64,000 nucleotides of DNA, from positions 1 through 64,000 of the forward strand of contig JAFSPZ010000014.1 of the NCBI GenBank assembly GCA_017451225.1, written 5' to 3'. How positions within the stretch are numbered: the first letter of the stretch is position 1; the number at the start of each line of letters is the position of its first letter. Positions 35,706 through 43,631 of this stretch are shown here, piece by piece. The DNA is from Muribaculaceae bacterium. GTDB taxonomy: Bacteria; Bacteroidota; Bacteroidia; Bacteroidales; Muribaculaceae. A program made the translations under genes and the position numbers. A model generated the notes under the pieces. The model saw only the letters and a program-made list of their open reading frames with translations, was not told the origin of the DNA and did not search any database.

Positions 35706-35713
35706 TACCTTTG
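35706..35713 (+). promoter_or_regulatory. -7 element of the OB-repeat/dockerin protein gene
   Basis: TACCTTTG, perfect TAnnTTTG, 69 bp before the ATG, with TTTC at 19 bp spacing in place of the -33 TTTG. Confidence 0.55.
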
Positions 35714-35782
35714 CCGTAAATATATGCCGACATGAACAAAACAATTCATAGTATTTATTAACTTTTTAATTCTCAACTTTTT

Positions 35783-37765
35783 ATGAAGAAAGTTTTATCT
35801 CTCGTATTTGTTTGCTTGTGCACAATAAGTGCATTTGCAGGCGATGTTGTTTTTGATCCTACTGTGGACAAAGGTCAATGGGGAAATGATGATACAGCTG
35901 CTGCTGAATCGATTACCAAGAGTGGTGTTACCATTTCTTGCACCCAGGGCCGTTGGAATCTCACCGACCAGTATCGCGTGTTCAAGAACGCTACTTTCAC
36001 TGTGGCTAGCGAAACCACTATCACCAAGGTTGTGATTGAGTGCACCGCCAATGGAACTGCTCAGTATGGTCCTGGCAACTTCACTGGCGACGCTGCCTAC
36101 ACCTATGAGGGCAAAGTTGGTACTTGGACTGGCGCTGCCAACGAGATTAACCTCGTTGCTTCGGGTGCACAGGTGCGCATTACCAAGATAACAGTTACTA
36201 TCGATGGTGATGTGACTCCAACTCTCGCTGCTCCTACATTCAACCCCGCAGGTGGCACTTACTACACTGCACAGAATGTTGAGATCAGCGCAGCAGAAGG
36301 CGCAACCATCTATTACACCACCAATGGCAATGACCCAACAACTGCTAGCACCGTTTACAGCGCTCCAATCGCTGTTAACCAGACCACTACCATCAAGGCT
36401 ATCGCTTCTAATGGCGAGCTCACCAGCCCTGTTGCAAGTGCAACTTACACCATCTCTTCATTGCCAAGCGTTGACAACATTGCAGCTTATGCAGCTCTTG
36501 ATGACAACACCGTTGCAATGTTCAACAATCCAGTTAACGTAACTTTCGCCAATGGTAAGAACGTTTACGTTAGAGATGCAACAGGCTACATGTGCATCTT
36601 TGGCGACGAGGTTGTTGGAAAGTACAACCATGGCGATGTTATTCCCGCAGGCTTCGCTGGCAAGAAGACTATCTACAACACTGGTCTTGAAATGGCAAGT
36701 CCACTCACTGGCTTTGCTGCTGCCACATCAACAGCTACGGTTGATCCCGAGGAGATTACTTTTGCCAACTTCAGCTCTCAGCCCATGTGGAAGTATGTTA
36801 TCCTCAAGGATGCTATCATCAGCAATGTAAACAACAAAAACGTTACTCTGACTAACGCTGACGGATCAGCAACCATAGCTGGTTACAACCAATTCGGCAT
36901 TGCTATTCCAAATGACCACAGCATCGCTTATGATGTAATTGGTATCGTAACTTCTTACCAGAACAATCTCCAGCTCTATCTTGTTGAGGTTGTTGACAAC
37001 ACCCCACTCTCAACCTACGTTGACGACATTGCTGGTCTTCTTGGCCTTGAGCAAGGTATAAATGCTATTTTCAGCAACCCTGTTACTGTTGCTTACCACA
37101 GCGGCAACCAACTCTACATCAAGGACGGCAATGACGACTTCATGCTGGTTTACGGTCACCTTAACAACACTTACAACAACGGTGACGTACTCACTGGCAT
37201 CGCTGGTAACTGGACTATCTACAACGGCATGACCGAGATGATTCCTCTGGCGGATTACTTCACCGAGGCAACTGCTGGCACTCCAGTAACTCCAGAGACT
37301 CTCGCTATTGAGGAGATTAGCCAAGATTTGATTCACCACTATCTGCGCATCGAGAACTGCACAATCACTGCTATCGAAGGCGACACTCGCAATTTCACCC
37401 TCACCGACGAGACCGGCGACATGATCATGCGCTTGAACTTCAACGAGGTTACAATTGCCGAGGATTTCGACTTCACTGCTGATTACAATGTAGAAGGCTT
37501 CCTCGCTTACTACAAGAAGAGCGACGGCACTGTAGAGCAGCTCCAGTTCTATCCTAACCTCATCGAGAAGGTTGGCGGTGTGAATCCTGTACTAGGCGAT
37601 GTTGATGGCGACGGAACTGTTACCTCAAGCGACATAACCATTCTTTACAATTACATCTTGAATGGAAGTACTGAAAATTTGGTAAATGGCGACCAAGACG
37701 GTGATGGAGCCATCACTGCAGGCGATGTAACCATCGTTTACAACGTCATTCTTAGCGGCAAATAA
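35783..37765 (+). CDS. Secreted protein with two OB-like repeats and a dockerin-like C-terminus
   Basis: 660 aa, signal peptide 1-19 (ending ISAFA). Parts in order: an N-terminal beta domain (about 20-140); a chitobiase C-terminal-like segment (about 150-225, TIYYTTNGNDPTTAST); two homologous ~190-aa units (about 228-410 and 412-600), each with NPVxVxx, xxGxxxYxxD, YNxGDVI/LxGxAGxxTIYN and a second strand-rich half resembling OB-fold domains of Bacteroidetes exonuclease-like surface proteins; and a dockerin-like pair of calcium loops (about 607-660: GDVDGDGTVTSSDIT, GDQDGDGAITAGDVT). No catalytic motif was seen. Codons favour GCT and GTT, like the small lipoprotein gene, suggesting strong expression. 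Confidence 0.75.
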   Translation: MKKVLSLVFVCLCTISAFAGDVVFDPTVDKGQWGNDDTAAAESITKSGVTISCTQGRWNLTDQYRVFKNATFTVASETTITKVVIECTANGTAQYGPGNFTGDAAYTYEGKVGTWTGAANEINLVASGAQVRITKITVTIDGDVTPTLAAPTFNPAGGTYYTAQNVEISAAEGATIYYTTNGNDPTTASTVYSAPIAVNQTTTIKAIASNGELTSPVASATYTISSLPSVDNIAAYAALDDNTVAMFNNPVNVTFANGKNVYVRDATGYMCIFGDEVVGKYNHGDVIPAGFAGKKTIYNTGLEMASPLTGFAAATSTATVDPEEITFANFSSQPMWKYVILKDAIISNVNNKNVTLTNADGSATIAGYNQFGIAIPNDHSIAYDVIGIVTSYQNNLQLYLVEVVDNTPLSTYVDDIAGLLGLEQGINAIFSNPVTVAYHSGNQLYIKDGNDDFMLVYGHLNNTYNNGDVLTGIAGNWTIYNGMTEMIPLADYFTEATAGTPVTPETLAIEEISQDLIHHYLRIENCTITAIEGDTRNFTLTDETGDMIMRLNFNEVTIAEDFDFTADYNVEGFLAYYKKSDGTVEQLQFYPNLIEKVGGVNPVLGDVDGDGTVTSSDITILYNYILNGSTENLVNGDQDGDGAITAGDVTIVYNVILSGK

Positions 37766-37793
37766 TCATTTATTTACCGAACTAGAGACAATA

Positions 37794-37826
37794 AAGGGCA
37801 AGGCATTAAGTCTTGCCCTTATTATT
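37794..37826 (+). terminator. Intrinsic terminator after the OB-repeat gene
   Basis: AAGGGCAAG (37794-37802) pairs with CTTGCCCTT (37812-37820), 9-nt loop, then ATTATTTT. Confidence 0.85.
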
Positions 37827-37889
37827 TTACTGCTATCGAAAATGACTGGCGTCAGTTTTTTGAAAAAATCTCAGTAAAAAAACTTTTTA

Positions 37890-37921
37890 TTTGTATTTCC
37901 AATATTTTCTGCGTAAATTTG
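37890..37921 (+). promoter_or_regulatory. Promoter of the first zinc-ribbon gene
   Basis: TTTG (37890-37893), 20 bp, TAAATTTG (37914-37921); 60-nt leader to the ATG. Confidence 0.7.
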
Positions 37922-37981
37922 TAAAATTGAAAAAACAATATAATATTAAGACGGTAGTTTCTTTATAAATACTTAACCATC

Positions 37982-39199
37982 ATGAAGTGTAGCAATTGCA
38001 ATTACGAAGTGAGCGACAATCTCAGGTACTGCCCTAATTGCGGCAGCAAACTTCTTAAATCGGGACTTGACAACAACGGCTTGAGCGACGAAAACCTCAA
38101 TAGTGACGATCAGTTGGACGAAATTTTAAACAACCCCATTGACGATGACTTTGAAGAAGAGCTCACTCAAGAGCAAATCGAAGAAATGATTCGTGCGGTC
38201 GAAGAAGCCGAACGCAAAGCTAAAGAAGAAGCTGAGCGCAAAGCTAAAGAAGAAGCCGAACGTAAAGCTAAAGAAGCTGAGCGCAAAGCTAAAGAAGAAG
38301 CCGAGCGCAAAGCTAAAGAAGAAGCCGAACGTAAAGCACGAGAGGAAGCTGAACGCAAAGCAAGAGAAGAAGCCGAGCGCAAAGCAAGAGAAGAAGCCGA
38401 GCGCAAAGCAAGAGAAGAAGCCGAACGCAAAGCTAAAGAAGAAGCTGAACGCAAAGCACGAGAAGAAGCCGAGCGCAAAGCAAGGGAAGAAGCTGAGCGC
38501 AAGGCAAGAGAAGAAGCCGAGCGCAAAGCAAGAGAAGAGGCTAAACGCAAAGCAAAGGAAGAAGCTGTGAAAAAAGCCAAAGCCCGAGTCAAACTTGCAG
38601 CCCAAGTACTGTTGCCACAACTCACAAAACCGCAATTGCTCAAGATAATAGGCAACAACCCCAATAAGCAAAAGATTATCAAGATTGTGGACGAAGGCCT
38701 CAAGCTCAAAGAACCACAAAGCGAAATGATAGCCAACTTGTGGTATGCCACCTGTGCCAAGCTTCTTTTTGACAAAAAAGGGTTCTTGCCCTATTTCAAC
38801 CAATGCATGGCCGAAAGCTATAACAAGGCAAGCCTGTTGTTGCTCACTATTGCAGAACACGACATGCAGAAGATCATGTGCAACGCTTTCAACTCAAAAA
38901 TAACACTCGAGCAAGCCGAAAAGATTTTAGCCGATTCTCCAAAAGAAAAAAATACTGACAAAAAGATAAATACGGTCATTAAAGTTGATGACGACCATAC
39001 CTCCTATCCATGTCCAGCTTGTGGTAAACCCATCAAAGCATTCCAGGTAGTATGCAACCACTGTGGTGAGGTACTCGAATGGGAAGACAATGACAATGAG
39101 CAAGACGACGAGACCATTGACTGCCCATCTTGCGGAGCACCAATCAAGTTGTACCAGAAAATGTGCGAGAAATGTGGCGAAGAGCTGGTTTGGGAGTGA
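37982..39199 (+). CDS. Zinc-ribbon protein with a long charged helix and an unrecognised conserved domain
   Basis: 405 aa, no signal peptide. An N-terminal zinc ribbon (Cys3, Cys6, Cys18, Cys21) is followed by an acidic linker and TQEQIEEMIRA. Residues 76-194 are fifteen copies of an AERKA(K/R)EE octad, an ER/K pattern that forms single stable alpha helices. A ~95-aa helical domain follows (about 200-300: LTKPQLLKIIGNNPNKQKII, LWYATCAKLL, GFLPYFNQCMAES), shared with the next gene. The C-terminus has two more ribbons (about 342-404; CPACGKPI, CNHCGEVLEW, CPSCGAPI, CEKCGEELVW). Cytoplasmic and non-enzymatic by appearance. The shared domain matched no family I know; the ruler-like helix separates it from the N-terminal ribbon. 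Confidence 0.75.
   Translation: MKCSNCNYEVSDNLRYCPNCGSKLLKSGLDNNGLSDENLNSDDQLDEILNNPIDDDFEEELTQEQIEEMIRAVEEAERKAKEEAERKAKEEAERKAKEAERKAKEEAERKAKEEAERKAREEAERKAREEAERKAREEAERKAREEAERKAKEEAERKAREEAERKAREEAERKAREEAERKAREEAKRKAKEEAVKKAKARVKLAAQVLLPQLTKPQLLKIIGNNPNKQKIIKIVDEGLKLKEPQSEMIANLWYATCAKLLFDKKGFLPYFNQCMAESYNKASLLLLTIAEHDMQKIMCNAFNSKITLEQAEKILADSPKEKNTDKKINTVIKVDDDHTSYPCPACGKPIKAFQVVCNHCGEVLEWEDNDNEQDDETIDCPSCGAPIKLYQKMCEKCGEELVWE
38207..38563 (+). repeat. In-frame 24-bp minisatellite (about 15 units)
   Basis: Tandem units of the type GCCGAGCGCAAAGCTAAAGA(AGAA) code for AERKAKEE or AERKAREE. By hand count there are fourteen 24-bp units and one 21-bp unit (the third, lacking a Glu codon), all in frame. 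Near-identity of units favours slipped-strand length changes that keep the frame. Confidence 0.85.
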
Positions 39200-39362
39200 T
39201 ACATCCAGCAAAATGATTAGATGAGGACTTCTCCCTCCTGAATGCTGAGCGCTAATTAACATGCAACAACACAAACACCACAACTCTGGGTCAACTCGTG
39301 AGTTGCTAGGCAAGTGCAAATAGTTGCCCAACATTATTTATAATTCATCATTTTTTCAAATT

Positions 39363-40691
39363 ATGAAATGTATAAATTGCTTCTATGAGATAGACGACAA
39401 CCTAAAGTACTGTCCCATGTGCGGTTGCAAGCAACCTACCGACCGGGAGGCCTATGAGCGTGAACATCCCGAATTGGCTTATGCCACACCCCAACAAGAG
39501 GAAGAAGAGGAAGAATTCACACAAGAACAAATCGAGGAAATGATCAGAGCCGCCGAGGAGGAAGCTAAAGCACAAGCCGAAGCCGAAGAACGAGCAAGAA
39601 TCGAGGCACAGGCTAAGAAACAATCCCAATCGGTAGCACATAGTAAACAGGTGTTTGAAATGTCAAGATTGCAGTTGCTGCAAGCCCTTGAAAAAGATGA
39701 GAACAAAGACACCATCATCAAAATGGTTGACGATGGTATTGTTCAATATGCCATACATGATGAGAAAACAACAAGACAATGGTATGCCATATGCGCCCAG
39801 CTCACTAGCGACAAGGAAGGTTTCTATCCCTATTTCAAATCTTGCCTAAAACAGCGGCACAGTAAGGCAAAAGACTTTTTGCTAACACAAGCACACAACG
39901 AACTTAAAGAAAGACAAGCAAATGCTGCAACATCAACGCCAGTAGCAGCACAACATACCCCAGCTCCTGTTATACCTGTATTTAAAACTGAAAGTGAAGC
40001 AGAAAAGGACGAAGAAATACTAAAGGCTCTACAGCAAGTAGACAAAGACTATTCAACAGACGAGGATACCCTGTTACTTAGCAATGAACCTGAAGAGCAA
40101 AAGACTCAAGGGGAACAAGAGCGAGAGCCTCAAGACCAAAAGCTTCATGACCAAGAACCTCAAGTGCAAGAGCCTCAAGAAGATAAAGTTATACTCTGGG
40201 CGGCTGGATTTGTTATCACTTTCATTGTTGGAATATTATTGGCCAACAGCGAGCTATCAAGTGATTTTGAAGGTTTATTTTTCCGCTTCCTGCCGATTTT
40301 CACAATCATTGGATGCGTTGGAAACATGGTTTCGGCTGGCATAACCATAAAAAAAGACGTAAACGACAATCCCACCCTTTTTAAATATTATAAATCTCAT
40401 ATCATTGCAAGCTTTGCATTGAATCTATTGGCATTTTTATTATTGACAATATTATTCTTTATATTTAATAATTCCTATATTGATGGAAATACCCTATTTT
40501 GGTTCATAGCAGTGTTAGTGCTATGTGCTTCATTAGTTACACATTTTTTGATATTCAAGTTAAAAATCAATATACGGGAGATTGTTTTAAAGAAAAAGAA
40601 ATTCATTTTCATTAATGGAATTCTGGTCATTCTGCTCATGATATTAGTAATGAATGGATATTGGGAAGATTGGATTTATGACGTATTCTAA
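39363..40691 (+). CDS. Zinc-ribbon membrane protein, paralogue of the preceding gene
   Basis: 442 aa from the ATG at 39363; an in-frame alternative start upstream at 39324 lacks homology. The N-terminal ribbon (CINCFYEIDDNLKYCPMCGC) aligns with that of the preceding protein. The same TQEQIEEMIRAAEE linker, a shorter Ala/Glu helix, and the same ~95-aa domain (about 100-190: SRLQLLQALEKDENKDTIIK, QWYAICAQLT, GFYPYFKSCLKQ) follow. Then come a Gln/Glu-rich acidic stretch and four membrane helices (about 277-440), so this paralogue is anchored in the inner membrane while the first is soluble. The gap between the genes is 163 bp with no clear promoter, so co-transcription is possible. Function unknown. 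Confidence 0.75.
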   Translation: MKCINCFYEIDDNLKYCPMCGCKQPTDREAYEREHPELAYATPQQEEEEEEFTQEQIEEMIRAAEEEAKAQAEAEERARIEAQAKKQSQSVAHSKQVFEMSRLQLLQALEKDENKDTIIKMVDDGIVQYAIHDEKTTRQWYAICAQLTSDKEGFYPYFKSCLKQRHSKAKDFLLTQAHNELKERQANAATSTPVAAQHTPAPVIPVFKTESEAEKDEEILKALQQVDKDYSTDEDTLLLSNEPEEQKTQGEQEREPQDQKLHDQEPQVQEPQEDKVILWAAGFVITFIVGILLANSELSSDFEGLFFRFLPIFTIIGCVGNMVSAGITIKKDVNDNPTLFKYYKSHIIASFALNLLAFLLLTILFFIFNNSYIDGNTLFWFIAVLVLCASLVTHFLIFKLKINIREIVLKKKKFIFINGILVILLMILVMNGYWEDWIYDVF

Positions 40692-40754
40692 TTTCCATAT
40701 CATTTTAGTCTCCTTTTTACATAAAACACATTATCACACATTAAATTAGATACT

Positions 40755-43355
40755 ATGACACGATTTAAACTACTAGCTGCCATGCTCGCGATGATGCTCA
40801 TGTGTAGCATGGTAATGCAGGCTGCTACCTATACCGTGCCCAAACGAGAGTTTCGCTCGGCATGGGTGGCAACAGTGTGGTGCCTTGACTGGCCCGAAAC
40901 ACAGGCCTATGGCACCAACGCCGAGCAAAAGCAGAAAGCCCAGCTCAACCGCATGCTCGACTCGCTCAAAAACAACAATTTCAACGCAATCAACTTCCAG
41001 GTGCGCTCAATGTGCGACGCCATGTATGAATCAAGCTACGAGCCCTGGTCAAGCTATCTTACTGGCACTCGCGGACAAGTGCCCACATGGGACCCTTTGG
41101 CCTATGCTGTCGAAGCTTGCCATCAGCGCGGCATGGAGTGTCATGCGTGGATTAACCCCTACCGCTACAGCAGCAACGGCATTGACCAATGGGACGCTGC
41201 AGGCAATCCACAAGACATTGCACTGCGCCAGTCGGGGCTGTTGCTAGCAGCAGGCAACTATGTCATTCTCGACCCTGCTCGCGACGAGACTGTTGAGCGC
41301 ATTGTGAACGTGTGCCAAGAGATTATCACTAAATATGACGTCGACGGTATCCTTTACGATGACTATTTCTACCCCGACGGCATCTCCAGCGACAGCAGTG
41401 CTGGTGACTACCAGGAATGGCTCGACAGCAACGTTGACATGACCTTTGGCGACTGGCGCCGCGCCAATGTTAACCGCATGGTCCGAGAGGTGTACAACAT
41501 GATACAAGAGACCCGTCCCGACATACGGTTCGGCATTTCGCCGGCCGGTGTGGCAGGCACCTCGGCTCCAAACTATGGTTTGCCCCATTGCCCTGCCGGC
41601 AGCGACTGGCAGTACAACACCATCTACAGTGACCCGCTGGCATGGCTCAACGAGAAGACCATCGACTACATCTCACCACAAGTCTACTGGAAGATTGGCG
41701 CAACCGCCGACTACAGCAAGATTGTGCCCTGGTGGAACCAGGTGTGTGACCACTTCGACCGTCAGCTCTTTGTTTCCAACTCGATTTCTGGATTGGGCAT
41801 CAATAGCACCGAGCTCGACCACGAGGAGTATGCCAACGAGGTGCAGCTCAACCGCGACTACAGTTTTGACGACGCGCCAGGTGCCATTTTCTACAGTTGC
41901 AAATACTTGTACCGTACAGGCAACCACGAGGAGCTTGCCACCTATCTCAAGCGCAAGACTTTCACGCGACCAGCCCTTCCACCCGCAATGCCCTGGAAAC
42001 CAGGCACCGACCCTGGCATAGTTGCCAATCTCACTAGTCAAGACCATGTGCTCTCATGGAGCGGATTTGACAACTATAAGTACTCAATATATGCCGTACC
42101 TAACGGTGTGGACCCATCACAGTTTGCCAAGGACGCTGAGTCCTTACTCGACGTGAGCTACTCGACCAGCTTCACTATTCCCGAGAATGCATGCTTCGGC
42201 TACTACTATGCCGTGTGCCCAGTTGACCGCATGGACAATGAGTTTGAGCCAGCATTCCTCATTCCGCCCGCCGACCAACAGCTCGACGCTCCGGTGCTCC
42301 TTTCACCCGACAATGGCAGTCTTGTCCCCGACCCATTTACCATGAGCTGGCAAGCAGTCCCCAATGCCCAAGGCTACATGATTGAGTTGGCTACCAACGA
42401 GGATTTCACCGACGTGAAACGCCAGACGACCACCGACACTAGTATATCGTCGAGCGCATTTGGCGAGTTCCTGCCACGCAACTACTACTGGCGTGTGCGT
42501 GCTTGCGCCGAGGGCTACAGCGACGGTGTGAGTGAAACCCGCTGGTGCTCGCCTCAAGTGTTCACCATCATTTATCCCGAGAACGGCCAGGACGAAGTTC
42601 ATCCGTCATTCACCGCCGAGTGGCTCACTGGAGGCTCTGATGCCATGGCCACACTGGAGATTGCCACCGACGACTCGTTCAACAACATCGTGTTCAGTGG
42701 CACATCATCGACTGGTGAACTTGAGATTCCCAAGTATAACCTAGTTCCAGGCACTTATTATTACATGCGTGTGCACATGATTGACAACGGCAATTACCGC
42801 GTCACAGGCACAGTGACCTTCAAGACCGCTTATCTCGAAGCCACTCCACCCGCCTTTGCCATCCCCACTGCTGGCGGCACCCTCTACAGCGACCAGTATG
42901 TCACTGTCGAGCGCCAGGAAGCTGCAGTGAGCTATACCATCGAGATTTCGACAAGCGCCACCACATGGGGACGCACTAGATTTGTCGAAACCGTGCGCGA
43001 CTTTGCCTACCACACTACACTGCCTGCAGGTTCTATCAAAGTGAACAACAAACTCATGGAAGATGGCAACACCTACTATGCACGCGCCCGTGCCAGCTAC
43101 AACACTCCAAGCGGAGCAGCCAACACCGACTATAGCGAGCCCATCGCCTTTGTCTATAACAGTGGTACAGCACCACAGTTCACTGTGGGAGATGTGAATG
43201 GCGACGGCATCGTAAGCAGTGTTGATGTCACAATTCTTTACAACTACCTGCTCAACAACGACAGCAGCAACATGGTCAACGGCGACGTTGACAGCGACGG
43301 CGTCATTACCGCAGGCGACATCACAGTCATCTACAACATCCTGCTTGGAAACTAA
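40755..43355 (+). CDS. Secreted GHL10-type (YngK/DUF187) glycoside hydrolase-like protein with a dockerin-like C-terminus
   Basis: 866 aa, signal peptide 1-23 (ending MVMQA). The GHL10 barrel covers about 30-400: FRSAWVATVWCLDWP, NFNAINFQVRSMCDAMYESS, CHAWINPYRYSS, DVDGILYDDYFYP, FGISPAGVAG and YISPQVYWKIG, all typical of the family. Members are linked to peptidoglycan or uronic-acid glycans; the substrate is unproven. Several Ig/FN3-like beta modules follow (about 430-800), ending with two dockerin-type calcium loops (about 808-866: GDVNGDGIVSSVDVT, GDVDSDGVITAGDIT), the third such tail in the window. Extracellular by inference. Confidence 0.85.
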   Translation: MTRFKLLAAMLAMMLMCSMVMQAATYTVPKREFRSAWVATVWCLDWPETQAYGTNAEQKQKAQLNRMLDSLKNNNFNAINFQVRSMCDAMYESSYEPWSSYLTGTRGQVPTWDPLAYAVEACHQRGMECHAWINPYRYSSNGIDQWDAAGNPQDIALRQSGLLLAAGNYVILDPARDETVERIVNVCQEIITKYDVDGILYDDYFYPDGISSDSSAGDYQEWLDSNVDMTFGDWRRANVNRMVREVYNMIQETRPDIRFGISPAGVAGTSAPNYGLPHCPAGSDWQYNTIYSDPLAWLNEKTIDYISPQVYWKIGATADYSKIVPWWNQVCDHFDRQLFVSNSISGLGINSTELDHEEYANEVQLNRDYSFDDAPGAIFYSCKYLYRTGNHEELATYLKRKTFTRPALPPAMPWKPGTDPGIVANLTSQDHVLSWSGFDNYKYSIYAVPNGVDPSQFAKDAESLLDVSYSTSFTIPENACFGYYYAVCPVDRMDNEFEPAFLIPPADQQLDAPVLLSPDNGSLVPDPFTMSWQAVPNAQGYMIELATNEDFTDVKRQTTTDTSISSSAFGEFLPRNYYWRVRACAEGYSDGVSETRWCSPQVFTIIYPENGQDEVHPSFTAEWLTGGSDAMATLEIATDDSFNNIVFSGTSSTGELEIPKYNLVPGTYYYMRVHMIDNGNYRVTGTVTFKTAYLEATPPAFAIPTAGGTLYSDQYVTVERQEAAVSYTIEISTSATTWGRTRFVETVRDFAYHTTLPAGSIKVNNKLMEDGNTYYARARASYNTPSGAANTDYSEPIAFVYNSGTAPQFTVGDVNGDGIVSSVDVTILYNYLLNNDSSNMVNGDVDSDGVITAGDITVIYNILLGN

Positions 43356-43400
43356 AAAAGCATGAAAAACAGATAAAAAAGACTGTTATTCCCAACAACT

Positions 43401-43435
43401 AGGCACGCCTTCCCACTTTTAAGGACGGTGTGCCT
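43401..43435 (+). terminator. Intrinsic terminator after the GHL10 gene
   Basis: AGGCACGCC (43401-43409) pairs with GGTGTGCCT (43427-43435) with one wobble, extended by TCC/GGA. A weak T-rich stretch follows. Confidence 0.6.
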
Positions 43436-43631
43436 TGGCTTTTATCAAGCACGCTGCCCATCATTCCTAGCCTCAAGTGCATTTTTAATTAATAAGGTTG
43501 AAATTTGATGCTAATTTTTGTTACTTAGGCTATTTTTTTGTAATTTTACACGCTCAAATCATAGGCCAACCATGAGATGACGCACTAATTATCTATAACA
43601 TAGACATTTCAATCAAATCAATATAAAGTAT

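Noticed and set aside
38207..38563. CRISPR array
   Set aside because: Units are contiguous with no unique spacers and are in frame within a coding sequence.
38126..38860. Two long minus-strand frames rich in Phe/Cys or Ala/Ser/Leu
   Set aside because: They are translations of the minisatellite on the other strand; the repeat leaves all frames open.
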